From contig SVHB01000027.1 in assembly GCA_015056005.1 (NCBI GenBank), positions 1 through 33,283 on the forward strand: DNA of 33,283 bases. The letters run 5' to 3'. Position numbers and translations under genes: made by a program. Below the pieces are notes generated by a model that did not search any database, was not told the origin of the DNA, and worked only from the letters and a program-made list of their open reading frames with translations. Shown here piece after piece: positions 15,974 through 23,656 of the stretch (positions are counted from its first letter, which is position 1; each line of letters starts with the position of its first letter). The DNA comes from Clostridiales bacterium. Its GTDB lineage: Bacteria > Bacillota > Clostridia > Christensenellales > UBA1750.

Positions 15974-17437
15974 TTATTTCAAAGTGATCTCTATTGCCGC
16001 TACCGCCGCGCCGGGAAGGTCGATCGAATTTTTGGATATCTCAATCGCTTGGGGTTTAAAAACATCCATATTGTCAACGGTGATCTCGGTTAATGGCGCT
16101 TTGGCTATCATGTGCATCTTTATGCTTTCAATCCGGCTTTCGCCAAGGTCGATATCGATATGCTGCCTTAAATACATATCGGTATTTACTATATGTACAA
16201 ACACCTTATTATCAGTCGCTGAGCAAACAACATCGGCGCTTGCATTGCAGCTGCAGTCAAGGCTGTATTTTCCCTGATATTTATTAAACATGCTCATGAC
16301 CGAGCCTACCGGCTGCAGATAGCATCTGCCGCCTGCAAGATGCAAAGGCGCGTCTATCATTATAGCATTTACCTGCCAGCAGTTGCCGAAGAAATCAGCC
16401 ATTGTGGCGATATCAAGCACATCGCTGTGGCGCATTATAGTGTTTAAGCACCTTGCATAGGAAACGCCCGCAGCCCATGTGGAAAGTATGGCATTTTTGT
16501 TTCTGCCTCCGTGACCTCCTGAAAGAGCAAAATGCCCTTCAGTCATAGCAAGTCGTTTATTCCCTGCGTTTTCGCGCATTTCCTTGATGTGCTCATCAAG
16601 CGATTTATGGGCATTCATAAACACATACCAGGTTTTATCCACATCATCCCTATACTGAGTGCCGAAAAACGGATCATCGGGGGTTCTTTCGTGGGACATA
16701 TGATGATGAAACGCAAGCATATCGATGTTTTCGATATTTTTCATCTTGCTGCTCCATTTTTCTTTGGTAAAATGATCGTCGTCTGCCCAGGCGATAAGCT
16801 TGATGGAAGGATCTCTTTTCTTCATTTTATTGGCAAAACGACAGGTGACCTCGTATGCCGAATCTGCATCAAAGCCCCTCAATCCGCGCATGCCGTAGGA
16901 TGTCTCGTTGCCGATCTGCCAGTATTTTACATTAAATGGCTCTTTTGCGCCGTTTGCTATACGCTCCATATTATCGGGATCGTTGCAGTAGCTGACCCAA
17001 TCGGCAGCTTCCGTGTCGGTACCCATTCTGCATGTATCTCCCTTGGGATACTGTATTTCCTTTATGCCTTCCGATTCCATATTGGCAACGAGCAAGGGCT
17101 CAGCGTTTACCTGTCTGCAAAAATCAATAAACTCATGTGTACCCACGTAATTGGAGAACATTCCGCCCCACATGTGGTTAATTACGGGAATACGTTTTTC
17201 CTTCGGCCCCACGGCTTCGCGCCAATGATAATATGAGGCAAAGCAGCCTCCATATCTGACCATGGTAGGCGCCAGCTCCCTGACCCTATTTATTACAGGA
17301 GCCTGCCATTCGTTTTTAAGGTAGTCCCAGGCCGCGTCGACAGAGGAATCCGCAACGCTCAGCGGTTCCATGAACTGCATATAGAGATAGGGCGATATTT
17401 CATGTTTCTTTTTGGTGTCTATTTTAAGTGTTGACAT
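15974..17437 (-). CDS. GH51-like alpha-L-arabinofuranosidase
   Basis: A 487-residue cytosolic glycosidase. PTMVRYGGCFASYYHWREAVGP (58-78) matches the GH51 RYPGGNFxSxYxWxDGIGP segment, and YVGTHEFIDFCRQVNAEPLL (98-115) also fits. The acid/base Glu is E178 in YWQIGNETSYG. The nucleophile is probably E300 in LAMTEGHFAL, where typical GH51 enzymes have EWN. GH51 enzymes release terminal L-arabinofuranose from arabinan or arabinoxylan. No signal peptide, so it would act on imported oligosaccharides. It is first in an operon with the nucleoside-hydrolase-like gene and divergent from an AraC regulator. GH51-like fold is well supported; the exact substrate is not. Confidence 0.78.
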   Translation of the reverse strand: MSTLKIDTKKKHEISPYLYMQFMEPLSVADSSVDAAWDYLKNEWQAPVINRVRELAPTMVRYGGCFASYYHWREAVGPKEKRIPVINHMWGGMFSNYVGTHEFIDFCRQVNAEPLLVANMESEGIKEIQYPKGDTCRMGTDTEAADWVSYCNDPDNMERIANGAKEPFNVKYWQIGNETSYGMRGLRGFDADSAYEVTCRFANKMKKRDPSIKLIAWADDDHFTKEKWSSKMKNIENIDMLAFHHHMSHERTPDDPFFGTQYRDDVDKTWYVFMNAHKSLDEHIKEMRENAGNKRLAMTEGHFALSGGHGGRNKNAILSTWAAGVSYARCLNTIMRHSDVLDIATMADFFGNCWQVNAIMIDAPLHLAGGRCYLQPVGSVMSMFNKYQGKYSLDCSCNASADVVCSATDNKVFVHIVNTDMYLRQHIDIDLGESRIESIKMHMIAKAPLTEITVDNMDVFKPQAIEISKNSIDLPGAAVAAIEITLK

Positions 17438-17459
17438 AAAAGCTCACTCCTTTTTTCTC

Positions 17460-17488
17460 AATATAAGCAATATCAAACTCAAAAACAA
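17460..17488 (-). promoter_or_regulatory. Promoter of the GH51-like operon
   Basis: Minus strand: -35 TTGTTT (17483-17488), spacer 17, -10 TATATT (17460-17465). The weak -35 fits a promoter needing an activator such as the divergent AraC protein. Confidence 0.55.
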
Positions 17489-17545
17489 TAGATATATGTG
17501 ACCGATTTTAAGAAACATGTCCGTATATTAAAGTTTTTCTAAAAT

Positions 17546-17574
17546 TTGTATTTTCTTAGCGAACGTGATATCAT
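17546..17574 (+). promoter_or_regulatory. araC-type regulator promoter
   Basis: -35 TTGTAT (17546-17551), spacer 17, -10 TATCAT (17569-17574), about 30 bases upstream of the ATG, after which AAAAGGAAGG serves as SD. Confidence 0.6.
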
Positions 17575-17603
17575 ATGATCATTCATAAAAAGGAAGGCGC
17601 AGC

Positions 17604-18452
17604 ATGTACGGAAAAAGTTCTCAGATAAACACCTCGTTTGACGGTGCGGAAATAAAGGTTTACATAAACAGTGATACCATGAACCTAAAGCTCCCATCCC
17701 CTTCAGACGAGCAGCCCTTTAACCTCAGATATATACACACCCATTTTACCTATGAGATATTCTTCGTTACCCAAGGCAGTCTGACCGTGACCGGTGAAGA
17801 CTTCAACAAAACCTTTGAACGCTCGGTCATCATCATACCGCCCCGTTTCAAGCATTACACCGTGCCCGACTCCAAGGGCGGCTATTGTCTGCTGTTTTCC
17901 GTCACTAAAAGCTCTTTTCAAAACATACGCAGCGATTCCATAACAGATTTTCCCATGACGGATGATATAGCCTTTTATATAAACAAACTTGCTCAAAAAG
18001 TGACTTCCCGCACAAAAACCGCCGATCAGGACTGTAAATTTCTTACCCTGCTTCTGTTCAGCGAGCTATCCGAATCGGTGTATAAGGACAGCAGGATATT
18101 TAAGCCGCGTCAATTTGTTAGCGAAAACATAAGCAGGATAGACGGTTACATTAATTCCCACATCGGGCAAAGGTTTACGCTGGAGGATCTCTCAAGGGCT
18201 GTATTTTTAAGCACCAGACAGGTTTCAAGAATCATCGAAAAGGAATACAGCAAAAGCTTTGTGGAACTTGTGACAGAAAAAAGGCTCGCCGCTGCGGAAA
18301 TGTTCCTAAAAAACACAACGCTGAAAATATCTGATATCGCCGCGCGCACTTTTCCTGAAAACGCGAATTATTTTTACACCTTGTTCAAGAAAAAGCACGG
18401 CACCACGCCGCTCAATTACAGAAAACAGATGAAAAATACCCCGATCGATTGA
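17604..18452 (+). CDS. AraC-family transcriptional regulator
   Basis: A 282-residue regulator with an N-terminal cupin-like sensor domain (about 20-110: HTHFTYEIFFVTQGSLTVTGED and IIPPRFKHYTVPD are the metal-cupin-type strands) and a C-terminal double helix-turn-helix (about 180-278: RFTLEDLSRAVFLSTRQVSRI, then LKISDIAART and FYTLFKKKHGTTPLNYRK). Divergent transcription from the GH51-like operon, with a gap of 166 bases holding both promoters, makes that operon the likely target and a pentose or arabino-oligosaccharide the likely ligand. The last codons are part of the terminator stem. Confidence 0.92.
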   Translation: MYGKSSQINTSFDGAEIKVYINSDTMNLKLPSPSDEQPFNLRYIHTHFTYEIFFVTQGSLTVTGEDFNKTFERSVIIIPPRFKHYTVPDSKGGYCLLFSVTKSSFQNIRSDSITDFPMTDDIAFYINKLAQKVTSRTKTADQDCKFLTLLLFSELSESVYKDSRIFKPRQFVSENISRIDGYINSHIGQRFTLEDLSRAVFLSTRQVSRIIEKEYSKSFVELVTEKRLAAAEMFLKNTTLKISDIAARTFPENANYFYTLFKKKHGTTPLNYRKQMKNTPID

Positions 18453-18462
18453 TCGGGGTATT
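18435..18462. terminator. Bidirectional terminator between AraC regulator and EF-G-like gene
   Basis: 12-bp stem AATACCCCGATC / GATCGGGGTATT (18435-18446, 18451-18462), loop GATT. It contains the stop codon of the regulator gene; T-rich sequence follows on both strands. Confidence 0.88.
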
Positions 18463-18489
18463 TGTTTATCACGCCTGAGCGTCTTTTTA

Positions 18490-20574
18490 TTAATCGTCGT
18501 CCTCGTCGACCTTGTTCTTGGCGGCGTTTTCGATGATCTTCTGAGCGATGTTCTGGGGAACTTCTTCGTAACGGACGAATTCCATGGTGAAGGAGCCTCT
18601 TGCCTGGGTCATGGAGCGCAGGTCGGTAGCGTACTTGAACATTTCAGACAGCGGTACCTCAGCCTCAACTTCCTGACCGTCTTCAACGGGGTTCATACCC
18701 ATGACGCGGCCGCGACGACGGTTCATGTCGCCCATGATGTCGCCCATGTACTCATCGGGAACGGTGATCTTTGCGCTGTAAACGGGCTCGAGCAGAACGG
18801 GAGAAGCGTCAACGCACTTCTTCAGAGCAAGCCTTGCAGCGATCTTGAACGCCATTTCAGAGGAGTCAACAGGATGGTAAGAGCCATCATACAGAGTTGC
18901 GCGCAGGTTGACGATGGGGTAACCTGCGATGATGCCCTTGGGCAGGTTCTCGCGCAGACCCTTTTCAACTGCGGGGATGAAGGAGCGGGGAACTACGCCG
19001 CCGACGACCTTATCAACAAACTCGAACTCTTCGCCGCCATCAAAGATGGGCTCGAACTCGACCCAGCAGTGACCGAACTGGCCATGACCGCCGGACTGCT
19101 TCTTATGACGACCTTCAGCCTTGATGGACTTACGGATGGTCTCACGATAGGGGATCTTGGGATCTGCGAAGGATGCCTCTGCACCGAACTTGGCCTGCAG
19201 CTTCTTGATGAGAACCTCAAGCTGAAGTTCGCCCTGAGCGGACATGACCATTTCCTTGGTGTCAGTGGTCTTCTCGATAGAGAAGGTGGGATCTTCTTCC
19301 ATCAGCTTGTTGAGGCCGGTGGCGATCTTGTCTTCTTCGCCCTGCTTCTTTGCTACAACAGCAAGAGAGATGACGGGCTTGGGGAACTTGAACTCTTCGT
19401 ACTTGATGGGCTTTGCAGCGTCGCAAAGAGTGTTGCCGGTAGCGGTATTCTGCAGCTTTGCAAGAGCGCCGATGTCGCCTGCGATCAGCTTATCGACAGC
19501 GGTCTGCTTCTTACCGCGCATCATGTAAACGGTGCCGGCCTTCTCGTTCTTTTCGGAGTTGGGGTTGTAAAGGGTCATATCGCCGGTGAGAACGCCGGAG
19601 AAGACCTTGATCAGGGACAGCTTGCCAACGAAGGGGTCAGCAACAGTCTTGAATACCTGAGCGGAGAAGGGCTCGGAAACATCGGCCTTGCGGGTCTCGG
19701 TGTCGCCGGTCTTGGGGTTGACGCCGGTATATTCTTTGCCAACGGAGTTGGGCATAACGTCACAGATCATATCCATGATAGCGGAAACGCCCATGCCGGT
19801 CACTGCAGAGCAGCAAACAACGGGAACGATGGAAGCATCACCGATACCGAGCCTGAGGCCCTTCTGGATCTCTTCGTCGGAAAGCTCGCCTTCTTCGAAG
19901 AACTTCTCCATGAGCTCTTCGTCAACGCCTGCAGCGGTCTCGGACAGCTCTTCCTTATAGGAAGCGAGCTGATCTGCAACGCCTGCGGGAACAGCCATCT
20001 CGGAAACGGTCTTGCCCTTTACGGTGAAGCCCTTGCCGGTGAGAACGTTTGCATAACCTGCAAAAGCGCCCTTGTCCATGATAGGAACGATGATGGGAGC
20101 GACGGCAGAGCCATACTTTTCTTTCAGCTCCTCAAGGCACTTGTCGAAGTTTGCGTTTTCACGATCCATCTGGTTGATAACGATCATGTGAGGAACGCCG
20201 CCCTTAGAGGACATCTTCATAGCCTTTTCGGTACCGACTTCCATACCTGCAACAGCGCTCATAACGATGAGGGCGCAGTCAGCGATCTTCATGGGGCCGG
20301 TGAGCTCGCCCATGAAATCGAAGTAACCGGGCAGGTCGATAACAGTGACCTTCTTGTCCTTCCATTCAAAGGGAGCAAGAGCGGCACTGATGGATATGGT
20401 TCTTTTGATCTCTTCGGGATCATAGTCGGTGGTGGTGGTACCATCGGCGGTCTTGCCCATTCTCTCGATAGAGCCGGACAGATAAAGCATAGCTTCTGCA
20501 AGCGAGGTCTTACCATCGCCGCCGTGGCCGATCAAGGCAACATTATGCAGGTTCGCGGTCGTGTAGTCCTTCAT
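18490..20574 (-). CDS. Elongation factor G-like GTPase (EF-G2 type)
   Basis: A 694-residue translational GTPase with the EF-G domain order. It departs from canonical EF-G in the switch motifs: G1 is GHGGDGKT (16-23), the G2 region reads IKRTISISAA instead of the RGITI form, G3 is DLPGY (80-84) instead of DTPGH, so the catalytic His is Tyr84, and G4 is NQMD (134-137). These features mark the EF-G-like/EF-G2 branch, whose members can lack normal translocase activity. Domain IV is present (HKKQSGGHGQFGHCWVEFEP and GGVVPRSFIPAVEKG). It is monocistronic with GGGAGG SD, a long leader and two candidate promoters. It should not be named fusA on this evidence. Confidence 0.9.
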   Translation of the reverse strand: MKDYTTANLHNVALIGHGGDGKTSLAEAMLYLSGSIERMGKTADGTTTTDYDPEEIKRTISISAALAPFEWKDKKVTVIDLPGYFDFMGELTGPMKIADCALIVMSAVAGMEVGTEKAMKMSSKGGVPHMIVINQMDRENANFDKCLEELKEKYGSAVAPIIVPIMDKGAFAGYANVLTGKGFTVKGKTVSEMAVPAGVADQLASYKEELSETAAGVDEELMEKFFEEGELSDEEIQKGLRLGIGDASIVPVVCCSAVTGMGVSAIMDMICDVMPNSVGKEYTGVNPKTGDTETRKADVSEPFSAQVFKTVADPFVGKLSLIKVFSGVLTGDMTLYNPNSEKNEKAGTVYMMRGKKQTAVDKLIAGDIGALAKLQNTATGNTLCDAAKPIKYEEFKFPKPVISLAVVAKKQGEEDKIATGLNKLMEEDPTFSIEKTTDTKEMVMSAQGELQLEVLIKKLQAKFGAEASFADPKIPYRETIRKSIKAEGRHKKQSGGHGQFGHCWVEFEPIFDGGEEFEFVDKVVGGVVPRSFIPAVEKGLRENLPKGIIAGYPIVNLRATLYDGSYHPVDSSEMAFKIAARLALKKCVDASPVLLEPVYSAKITVPDEYMGDIMGDMNRRRGRVMGMNPVEDGQEVEAEVPLSEMFKYATDLRSMTQARGSFTMEFVRYEEVPQNIAQKIIENAAKNKVDEDDD

Positions 20575-20642
20575 TTATATCCTCCCTGTAAATGATGTAT
20601 ACAAACAGACGGTATATCACCAAATATAGTATTCTGCCTATA

Positions 20643-20671
20643 AGTATACCAAAAATAGCCGCGCATGAAAA
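20643..20671 (-). promoter_or_regulatory. Proximal promoter candidate (P2) of the EF-G-like gene
   Basis: Minus strand: -35 TTTTCA (20666-20671), spacer 17, -10 TATACT (20643-20648). The overlapping imperfect stem ATAGCC/GGCTAT followed by TTTTTGG lies at the -35 and could attenuate transcripts from the upstream promoter. Confidence 0.45.
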
Positions 20672-20738
20672 GGGGGCTATCGGGAATATTCGAAAAAAAA
20701 TTCGCCTATGGCCCATATACTTATTCAGGATAATATCC

Positions 20739-20766
20739 ATTATACACAATACAGCCGATTTTTCAA
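20739..20766 (-). promoter_or_regulatory. Distal promoter (P1) of the EF-G-like gene
   Basis: Minus strand: -35 TTGAAA (20761-20766), spacer 16, perfect -10 TATAAT (20739-20744). This implies a leader of about 155 bases before the start codon. The rest of the 277-base gap holds no gene that I can support. Confidence 0.65.
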
Positions 20767-20796
20767 GTGGTACAGGCAAAAATTAACCGAATTGAC

Positions 20797-20837
20797 AACA
20801 AAAACCGACCGGCAGAATATACATTGCCGGTCGGTTT
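20797..20837 (-). terminator. Terminator of the ireB-ruvX-DUF1292 operon
   Basis: 13-bp perfect stem (20825-20837 with 20802-20814, core CCGACCGGCA) with a 10-nt loop and a minus-strand TTTTTG tail, 14 bases after the DUF1292 stop. Confidence 0.9.
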
Positions 20838-20851
20838 GACTATTTTTTCAT

Positions 20852-21172
20852 TTACGCGTCGAGGTCGCCGTCTTCAAGGGCTTCCATTTCGGCTACAAAG
20901 ATGTCGAAAAGCTCGTCCAGAAGCTCGTCGTCTTCGTCAAGTGCCTCAAGGACCTCGTTGCCGTCCTCGTCGATCACCTGACGAAGGATAACAACGCCGG
21001 TCTCCTCGGAATCGGGATCCTCGTCCTCAACCGGGGCGAGCACGACATAATCGGTCTCGTTGAAGGTCATCGCATGAATGAACTCAAAATTCACGGGGTT
21101 ATTGTTTTCGTCGAGCAGCTCAATAAAGCCGTTATCATCGATCATGTTTTCTTTCTTTTCTTTTTCGCTCAT
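20852..21172 (-). CDS. DUF1292 acidic protein (YrzB-like)
   Basis: A 106-residue, strongly acidic cytosolic protein. GFIELLDENNNPVNFEFIHAMTFNETDYVVLAP is the DUF1292 core, and Asp/Glu-rich segments follow, ending in EALEDGDLDA. Function unknown. Its position after ireB and ruvX is the standard Firmicute arrangement (yrzL-yrrK-yrzB in B. subtilis). It starts 21 bases after the ruvX stop with an AGAGGAT SD and is followed by a strong terminator. Confidence 0.92.
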   Translation of the reverse strand: MSEKEKKENMIDDNGFIELLDENNNPVNFEFIHAMTFNETDYVVLAPVEDEDPDSEETGVVILRQVIDEDGNEVLEALDEDDELLDELFDIFVAEMEALEDGDLDA

Positions 21173-21193
21173 AGCTATCCTCTTTCCGCAAAG

Positions 21194-21604
21194 CTACCTT
21201 TGCCTTGCAAGATATGTTTCAAGTATATACACCGCCGCTATCTTATCGATAACGCCCTTGCGCTTATCGCGCCTTACGCCTCCTTCAATAAGAGTGCGCC
21301 TTGCAGACGCGGTGGTAAGCCGCTCGTCAACAAACACGACCTCCATACCCGAGGCCTCTTTGAGCGCCTGAGCAAAAAGCCTTGTTTCCTCGGCCTGAAA
21401 GCCCTCTGATCCGTCCATATTCTTAGGGAGCCCGCAAACGACGGTATCTACCCCGTTTGTCTTTATGATATCAACTATTTGTGCGATATCGTCCCTTCTG
21501 ATCTTCCTGTGTATGGTAGTCACAGGCTGGGCGGTTATGCCAAGGGGGTCGCTCATGGCAACGCCTATTCTCTTTTCGCCTACATCAAGCGCCAGTGCTC
21601 TCAT
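21194..21604 (-). CDS. ruvX: Putative pre-16S rRNA nuclease RuvX/YqgF
   Basis: A 136-residue RNase H-fold protein. [15 protein letters not shown] (5-19, D7 catalytic), [11 protein letters not shown] (58-68), FVDERLTT (91-98) and [13 protein letters not shown] (116-128, D120) are the family motifs in order. YqgF takes part in 16S rRNA 5'-end maturation in E. coli. The start overlaps the ireB stop (ATGA), so the two are translationally coupled. Confidence 0.94.
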   Translation of the reverse strand: MRALALDVGEKRIGVAMSDPLGITAQPVTTIHRKIRRDDIAQIVDIIKTNGVDTVVCGLPKNMDGSEGFQAEETRLFAQALKEASGMEVVFVDERLTTASARRTLIEGGVRRDKRKGVIDKIAAVYILETYLARQR

Positions 21605-21858
21605 TGGTTGGTCACATAGAAGCGAACGAGCTCTTCAAGAAGCTCATCGCGCTCCATACGCCTTATGAGGTAGCGGGCGTTGTTATGGCTGGTGATATAG
21701 GTGGGATCACCGGAAATGATATAACCGACGATCTGGTTGATGGGATCATAGCCCTTTTCCAGCAGCGCATTATATACGGTGATAAGGATATCGTGCGCAG
21801 TCTGGGTGGGTTGACTCTCCAGTTTGAATCGCATGGTTTCGTCGAAGCTGCCAGCCAA
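21601..21858 (-). CDS. ireB: IreB-family regulatory phosphoprotein (DUF965)
   Basis: An 85-residue helical protein. [11 protein letters not shown] (4-14), [32 protein letters not shown] (24-55) and [15 protein letters not shown] are family hallmarks. In Enterococcus faecalis IreB is phosphorylated by the PASTA kinase IreK on N-terminal threonines and restrains cephalosporin resistance; T8 is a candidate site here. The start is taken as TTG at 21858, because GAGAGGAG is 8 bases upstream and the resulting N-terminus fits the family. The open frame to 21888 adds ten unlikely residues. First gene of the operon. Confidence 0.9.
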   Translation of the reverse strand: MAGSFDETMRFKLESQPTQTAHDILITVYNALLEKGYDPINQIVGYIISGDPTYITSHNNARYLIRRMERDELLEELVRFYVTNQ

Positions 21859-21893
21859 GTGTATCGCTCCTCTCGGAAAAGTATTCACTTTAG

Positions 21894-21922
21894 ATTATAC
21901 TATATAAATTTCACTTTATCAA
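21894..21922 (-). promoter_or_regulatory. ireB operon promoter
   Basis: Minus strand: -35 TTGATA (21917-21922), spacer 17, perfect -10 TATAAT (21894-21899), about 35 bases before the TTG start. It makes ireB-ruvX-DUF1292 independent of the upstream permease gene. Confidence 0.75.
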
Positions 21923-21934
21923 ATGTTTTTACCC

Positions 21935-22936
21935 TTATTGATACAATTTATTATCCAAAATCGCCAAATATGCGCCCTTGATGAGAGTGAATGCCGGCAC
22001 GATGAGTATCATTCCCCACACTGAGAAAAGTTTTGCCCCTATAAGCAGCAGGATTATGACAACGCAGGGGTGAAAGCCTGCAGTATCGGAAAGAATTTTA
22101 GGCGCAATTATCAGCGTTTCGGCCTGCTGGACAAGCAGTGCTGCTATAAGCGCCGATATCATTTTGTATATCCCAAGCGGCGCTGAGACGATGGCAATCG
22201 GGATCATTCCTATCACCGAACCGAAATAGGGAATAAGGTTCAGTATTCCCATCATTATCCCAAGCAGGATATATGCGTCTATACCCACTATCGCCATTGC
22301 AAGCGCGGTCAGGCTTCCCGTAAAAAGCGCTATCAGCAGCTGACCTTTCACATAGCCGGAAAAGAACTCAGCCGATTTTTTGGCAAAGCGCATCACATCA
22401 AACCTGATCTTTGAAGGTATGAACCTTAAAAGCACATCAAAAAGCTTTTTCCGGTCTCTAAGAAGATAAAACGCGATAACAGGCGATACCACATACTGTC
22501 CCGCGTTTGCAGCACCGCTTATGAGCTTTCCCAAGGTATCCTCCCCTCCCCTTGGCAAAAGCTGCAAAAAGAATCCTTTTATATCAACATCCATTCCAAG
22601 AGGAGAAAGGAATTGATCCGCTTTTTGCGATATTCTTTCCAACGCGCTTTCTATATCGCGAAAAATATCAGCAAGCGATCCCAGCTGATTAGATATCGTG
22701 GGAACAATAAAAGCTATAATAAGCGCCGGCAATACTATCGACAGCAAAATACAGATAATCCCCGCAAGCGTCGGATGCATCCTTTTTTCAAGAAAGTTCA
22801 TTGGACCTATCAGCAAAAACGCGATAAGGCTTGCAGCAAAGATCACCGCGATCACGCTCATTATAGTCCTTACAAGCAGTACCGCAAGTACGATCAATAA
22901 AATTACGGCAGCCCATTTGAATATCTTTTTTACCAT
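21935..22936 (-). CDS. AI-2E-family transporter (membrane permease)
   Basis: A 333-residue polytopic protein of the AI-2E/UPF0118 family. Three N-terminal helices (about 7-88) are followed by a soluble amphipathic stretch and four or more C-terminal helices with GILNLIPYFGSVIGMIPIAIVSAP, the family signature, near 230-253. Members export varied solutes, so the name does not imply autoinducer-2 transport. The start ATG has no good SD; a hairpin (22951-22974) lies just upstream. In many Firmicutes the gene precedes alaS, which is missing here. Confidence 0.9.
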   Translation of the reverse strand: MVKKIFKWAAVILLIVLAVLLVRTIMSVIAVIFAASLIAFLLIGPMNFLEKRMHPTLAGIICILLSIVLPALIIAFIVPTISNQLGSLADIFRDIESALERISQKADQFLSPLGMDVDIKGFFLQLLPRGGEDTLGKLISGAANAGQYVVSPVIAFYLLRDRKKLFDVLLRFIPSKIRFDVMRFAKKSAEFFSGYVKGQLLIALFTGSLTALAMAIVGIDAYILLGIMMGILNLIPYFGSVIGMIPIAIVSAPLGIYKMISALIAALLVQQAETLIIAPKILSDTAGFHPCVVIILLLIGAKLFSVWGMILIVPAFTLIKGAYLAILDNKLYQ

Positions 22937-22941
22937 AATAA

Positions 22942-22974
22942 ACCAAAACAGGCGGAAACGCTCAAGTTCCCGCC
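22942..22974 (-). terminator. Hairpin upstream of the AI-2E-family gene
   Basis: In minus-strand RNA GGCGGGAAC pairs with GTTTCCGCC (9 bp, one G-U; 22966-22974 with 22951-22959), followed by TGTTTTGG. It may partly terminate transcripts from the PRC-57aa genes. Confidence 0.55.
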
Positions 22975-22981
22975 CTGCCCT

Positions 22982-23155
22982 TTAGTAGAACATTCTTTCA
23001 CCCATGTGCTTCACAGCGCGCATTGCGTGCATGCCCTTTTTCATCATGGAACGCTTTACGCTTGGATAGCACATGCAAACGCCTGCCTCAGTCAGCATAG
23101 CGCCGGCGATGGCTCCGACCACGAATGCAGCCGCCGTCTTTTCAAAACTGCCCAT
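22982..23155 (-). CDS. 57-residue protein with a small-residue-rich membrane segment
   Basis: A short gene between the PRC-barrel and AI-2E-family genes. The protein opens MGSFEKTAAAFVVGAIAGAMLTEAGVC, with a Gly/Ala-rich hydrophobic stretch at about 8-22 like a glycine zipper. It continues with a basic, Met- and His-rich tail (VKRSMMKKGMHAMRAVKHMGERMF). ATG follows GGAGGG at good spacing. It resembles YtxH-type small envelope proteins in layout only. Function unknown; the tight context suggests it works with its neighbours. Confidence 0.75.
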   Translation of the reverse strand: MGSFEKTAAAFVVGAIAGAMLTEAGVCMCYPSVKRSMMKKGMHAMRAVKHMGERMFY

Positions 23156-23200
23156 CTCGTTTCCCTCCGATCAAAAAACGATATAAATAAGGGCGCAGTA

Positions 23201-23656
23201 CTATCCGCGCCCCGTTTGCATGGCGATAATACCTTCGCCGCTGCACGAAAACTCGCTTATTAAAATGCGCCCCTCAAAGAAATCATCGATATAGCCAATG
23301 GATACTTCCAGGCAGGCCACCAAACCCGACTTTTCATCAAGATAGGCGTTTGTATACCAGCCGATGATACGTCCGTTTGAGCCGTAGACCCCGGCGCCGA
23401 TATAAAGCCGATCCTTTGGACACATACCGCGCTTTTTCAGAGCATCTTTCTTAAAAAGAACACATACGTCTCCGATAACCGAGACTGAAGAAAAATCAAG
23501 AAATCTTTCTCCCGACAAAAAGCGTTTCGGCCTTATCATAAGACCCAAAAGCTTTTTTCCGTCGCCTGATATCACAGCGCCGCCTACGCGGCCTATGACT
23601 CTGCCGCTGTTTTCGTCAACGCAGCTCAATGCCTCGATCTCGTCCAGTCGTTTCAT
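23201..23656 (-). CDS. PRC-barrel domain protein
   Basis: A 151-residue soluble protein made of two PRC-barrel-like beta domains (about 10-70 and 78-140), seen in the repeated pattern SGRVIGRVGGAVISGDGKK and NGRIIGWYTNAYLDEKSG. PRC barrels bind RNA or proteins in RimM and photosynthetic reaction centres; in sporulating Firmicutes (YlmC/YmxH type) they are sporulation-associated. ATG at 23656 follows GGGAG at 8 bases; an in-frame TTG one codon earlier is less likely. The SD lies inside a long terminator hairpin. Confidence 0.8.
   Translation of the reverse strand: MKRLDEIEALSCVDENSGRVIGRVGGAVISGDGKKLLGLMIRPKRFLSGERFLDFSSVSVIGDVCVLFKKDALKKRGMCPKDRLYIGAGVYGSNGRIIGWYTNAYLDEKSGLVACLEVSIGYIDDFFEGRILISEFSCSGEGIIAMQTGRG

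Noticed and set aside
18874-20595. 573-codon open frame on the plus strand across the EF-G-like gene
   Set aside because: It mirrors the minus-strand EF-G-like gene, has no SD, no recognisable domain and a Gly/Leu/Asp-rich composition typical of antisense reading of a highly expressed gene.
20543-20779. 78-codon minus-strand frame in the EF-G-like leader with a hydrophobic stretch
   Set aside because: It starts upstream of the promoter region, has no SD and runs into the EF-G-like coding sequence in another frame.
21935-22936. Quorum-sensing role from the AI-2E family name
   Set aside because: The family exports many solutes and no luxS or other autoinducer gene is present in the window.
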